Source of the DNA: Anodontia alba
Lineage: Eukaryota; Mollusca; Bivalvia; Lucinida; Lucinidae
Direction of reading: 5' to 3'
NCBI GenBank assembly: GCA_964016985.1
Contig: OZ024827.1
Coordinates: forward strand, 60,180,681 to 60,244,680
Length of the DNA stretch: 64,000 bases
Within the stretch, counting starts at the first letter, position 1. Every line of letters starts with the position of its first letter. Under the pieces are notes generated by a model. The model had not been told where the DNA came from. It worked only from the letters and a program-made list of their open reading frames with translations, and ran no database searches. The position numbers and the translations under genes were made by a program. This document shows, one piece after another, positions 62,716-64,000 of this stretch.

Positions 62716-64000
62716 CTATGCCGATCTTGTTTTCCAAATACAAAAAAGGAAGAAAACTCAGGTCAGCCTTATCATCTCTATAAATAACCCAGTCTTCAAG
62801 GGAAATGAACACACATCCAGAGGAAATAACCCTAGCATGGAGATACTCACCCCATTCTCATAGGAAGATACTCTAAAAGGGAACAATTTGCTCAATGTCC
62901 CCTCTGGGAGCCAAATTCTTTCCTTTAAGACTAGCTCCAATTTTCAAACAGTTTCAAACACTAGGAGGCATCTTTCTATCTGCAACTTTCTGGTGTATCC
63001 AGTCACCTTAACTGAGACCCTAGCTGGATCATTATATGATGAACAAAAACGTCTGTGATTGTACAGCTGGCCTGGCTCTGCCTGATTCCATACAAGATGT
63101 TCTGTTTTCCTGTACATTGGCTTCAACGTCATTCCCGCACACAACTCAAAACATCATAACAATGTTGTTTGGACATTGCTATGAATCATGCACATGACAT
63201 TGCAACTGAAACTGTCAACATAGTTTCCTTCTCATAAATAGACAAATTATAAAGCACATGTTGGCATATGAAACAAAGAACAGTAATTCAGCGCATGAAT
63301 ATGGCAGTAACAGCTTTGGATTTTATCGTAAATGACCATACAAGTTCAAACACTTGTATACTTTTGTAAAAGCAATATCAATTTTTAAATATTTTGGGAA
63401 ATTTGAGTTTTCACTGGAGACAAGAAAGATTTTAACTTTTTTTTTCATTATTTGTACCGGTAATTTATTTTTATTAGTACTTGGCAACATACGGCAGGAG
63501 TATACCACTAAAATCCACCTGTAAGGGCGATTTGTTTGTAAGTCAGGGCTGTTTTTGGACCTTTCCCAGGCAGGCCTTTGCTTTTACTTGAATATAAGAT
63601 GGTCTAAAAAATTCACCAAGCCCTCAGAGACATTCCCTGCCACTCAGAATTTCCATAAGTACATCTCAAAACATGGGTGATGATTAATCAGTTTTACAAA
63701 TGAATTTGTCACAGATCAGCAGTTCAAAATGTTCATCACCATTTACATGCATGCATAAATGTCATCCTTTTCTCTTGTTTGCAAATCCTGCAAAACACCT
63801 TGCTCCCTACAGGTATTGATACGTCTTTCTTTTTTTCCAGCTCCTGGCTATTGTTTATCTGTCTTTGCTGCCATGTTATTATTTTTTTATACCGGAGACA
63901 CCTCTAGCTGCCTGAGAGGACAAGATTTACTTAACAAGATTCTGCAGAGCCCAAAAACTAATCATAATTCCAATATTTTAAGCACCAGCTGATCTCGGTC
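62716..64000. other. Probable CMIP intron, nothing recognised
   Basis: No exon with convincing splice sites and CMIP-like sequence is seen on the minus strand. A minus-strand frame, 63144 to 62758, is open except for one stop, but I do not recognise the product. CMIP 5' exons are expected beyond 64000. Confidence 0.35.

Noticed and set aside
62758..63144. Upstream CMIP exon or unknown gene on the minus strand
   Set aside because: The frame is interrupted by a stop, has no CMIP-like sequence and no trusted splice sites.

Overview
This is eukaryotic genomic DNA, AT-rich and intron- and transposon-dense, most likely from a bivalve mollusc. The main clue is the repeat content. There are many non-autonomous elements with an 'ACAAGAGGCCC...GCTCACCTGAG' head, long core tandem repeats, an (ACGG)n tract and a 'GCTCAGGTGAGCTAAAA' tail, the layout described for bivalve Pearl/Helentron-type elements. 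No bacterial-style operon, rRNA or free-standing tRNA gene is visible.

The only host gene I can support is on the minus strand: the 3' half of a CMIP (C-Maf-inducing protein) orthologue. Six exons join in phase with good GT/AG sites: 62387-62500, 58675-58815, 52850-53044, 48365-48470, 33402-33472 and a 17-codon terminal exon at 23157-23210. Together they give 226 residues of the leucine-rich-repeat C-terminus. The 5' part of the gene lies beyond the right edge. Everything from 23157 to 62500 is therefore exon or intron of this gene, and 1-23156 is 3' UTR or downstream DNA.

The most striking feature is the terminal exon. It is the last unit, in transcript order, of a seven-copy tandem array of about 93 bp (23155-23807). 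Each unit holds a splice acceptor and a copy of the exon. Only the most distal copy is intact. The other six share a 1-base deletion and a premature TAG but keep an AG acceptor, so a transcript passes six decoy terminal exons before the real one.

The rest is layered mobile DNA. 1-8000: elements with an 'AACTAG' head and core tandem arrays, two full tRNA-derived SINEs and a LINE tail fragment. 8000-23150: minisatellites, TTAA-flanked MITEs, foldback hairpin MITEs and a second large core-repeat array. 23805-26741: an 'AACTAG' element carrying a SINE and a nearly intact DD34D mariner with one frameshift. 26975-33175: Pearl-like elements and MITEs. 36055-38972: an inverted-repeat element with a Ulp1-like protease remnant, invaded by a SINE and a hAT-like element. 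39770-45389: a nested stack (core-repeat element, Pearl-like element, hAT-like element, pogo-like element, hairpin MITE) whose order can be read from target-site duplications and intact neighbouring units. 46483-62000: more Pearl-like elements, a LINE RT remnant, a mariner remnant, SINEs and MITEs in the CMIP introns.

All coordinates and duplications were read by eye; family names are from motif recognition, and no database search was run.
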